Below, in pieces: positions 63,812 through 64,000 of a DNA stretch of 64,000 nt. Positions within the stretch are counted from its first letter, which is position 1; each line of letters opens with the position of its first letter. The notes below the pieces were generated by a model. It searched no databases. It was not told the DNA's origin and saw only the letters and a list, made by a program, of their open reading frames with translations. Both the position numbers and the translations under genes were made by a program. This DNA comes from Lutjanus erythropterus. Lineage: Eukaryota; Chordata; Actinopteri; Lutjaniformes; Lutjanidae. The stretch lies in assembly GCA_020091685.1 (NCBI GenBank), contig CM034609.1, positions 21,029,204 through 21,093,203 of the forward strand. The letters are read 5' to 3'.

Positions 63812-64000
63812 GTGAGCACTGCTGTTTATAATACAGACTTTAGGTCTGTCATCTGAAATCATTGTTCTTCTCAGGTAGACAATAACAAACTGTTCCAAAC
63901 AAATGATTGCATCTGTTTTAGACAATAAATAGGCCTGTGCCTGGTCCCCAAACAACATTAACATACATACAGTATAATATCACTTCACTGTCCATTACGT
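63812..64000 (+). other. usp43: usp43 intron 4 (partial)
   Basis: Starts GTGAGC; runs off the window end. Nothing else recognised. Confidence 0.8.

Noticed and set aside
63366..63815. 149-codon plus frame containing exon 4
   Set aside because: Only the 63719-63811 part is exon; the upstream part is intron read through before the CTCAG acceptor.

Overview
The window is nuclear DNA of a ray-finned (teleost) fish. The evidence is AT-rich non-coding DNA with a sharp CpG-rich promoter, GT-AG spliced coding exons separated by kilobases, and several repeat types common in teleosts: Tc1/mariner and hAT remnants, foldback MITEs and (GT)n tracts. There is no bacterial or viral gene organisation and no CRISPR array. 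Family calls rest on recognition of protein motifs and repeat sequences, not on a search.

One protein gene is clearly supported: the 5' part of a ubiquitin-specific protease gene on the + strand, best called usp43. Exon 1 (22866-23495) lies in a CpG island and holds the catalytic-cysteine box. Exon 2 (31105-31251) holds the second USP box, exon 3 (54385-54491) the linker into the fingers, and exon 4 (63719-63811) the first CPxC zinc pair. Phases are continuous (0, 0, 2, 2) and all sites are GT-AG. Introns 1-3 are about 7.6, 23.1 and 9.2 kb. The window ends in intron 4, so the catalytic His and the C-terminal region are outside. The leader upstream of the ATG contains four short uORFs, one of 59 codons ending 10 nt before the start.

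Region 1-22 kb is intergenic. It contains a CpG-rich patch with a perfect 11-bp hairpin (1.1-1.5 kb), dispersed repeats, a 940-bp TTAA-flanked foldback element (9922-10861) and an isolated WD-repeat exon resembling cfap52 (15.4-15.56 kb, + strand). CFAP52 lies just upstream of USP43 in the same orientation in mammals. No other cfap52 exon was recognised here, and the exon start appears disrupted by a GT repeat, so it looks like a relic of a lost neighbour. A hAT-type element with a near-perfect 8-bp target duplication (20932-22351) carries a nested, decayed Tc1/mariner copy and ends about 140 bp before the CpG island.

The introns hold further transposon debris: hAT transposase BED-finger remnants (34-35 kb, minus strand; 46.4-47 kb, plus strand), a 386-bp hAT MITE with a perfect 8-bp target duplication (57850-58235), a foldback at 32 kb and several dispersed repeats. 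I found no tRNA or rRNA gene and no second functional protein gene. I did not find a new biological system. The most unusual items are the orphan cfap52 exon, the uORF cluster and the nested transposons beside the promoter.
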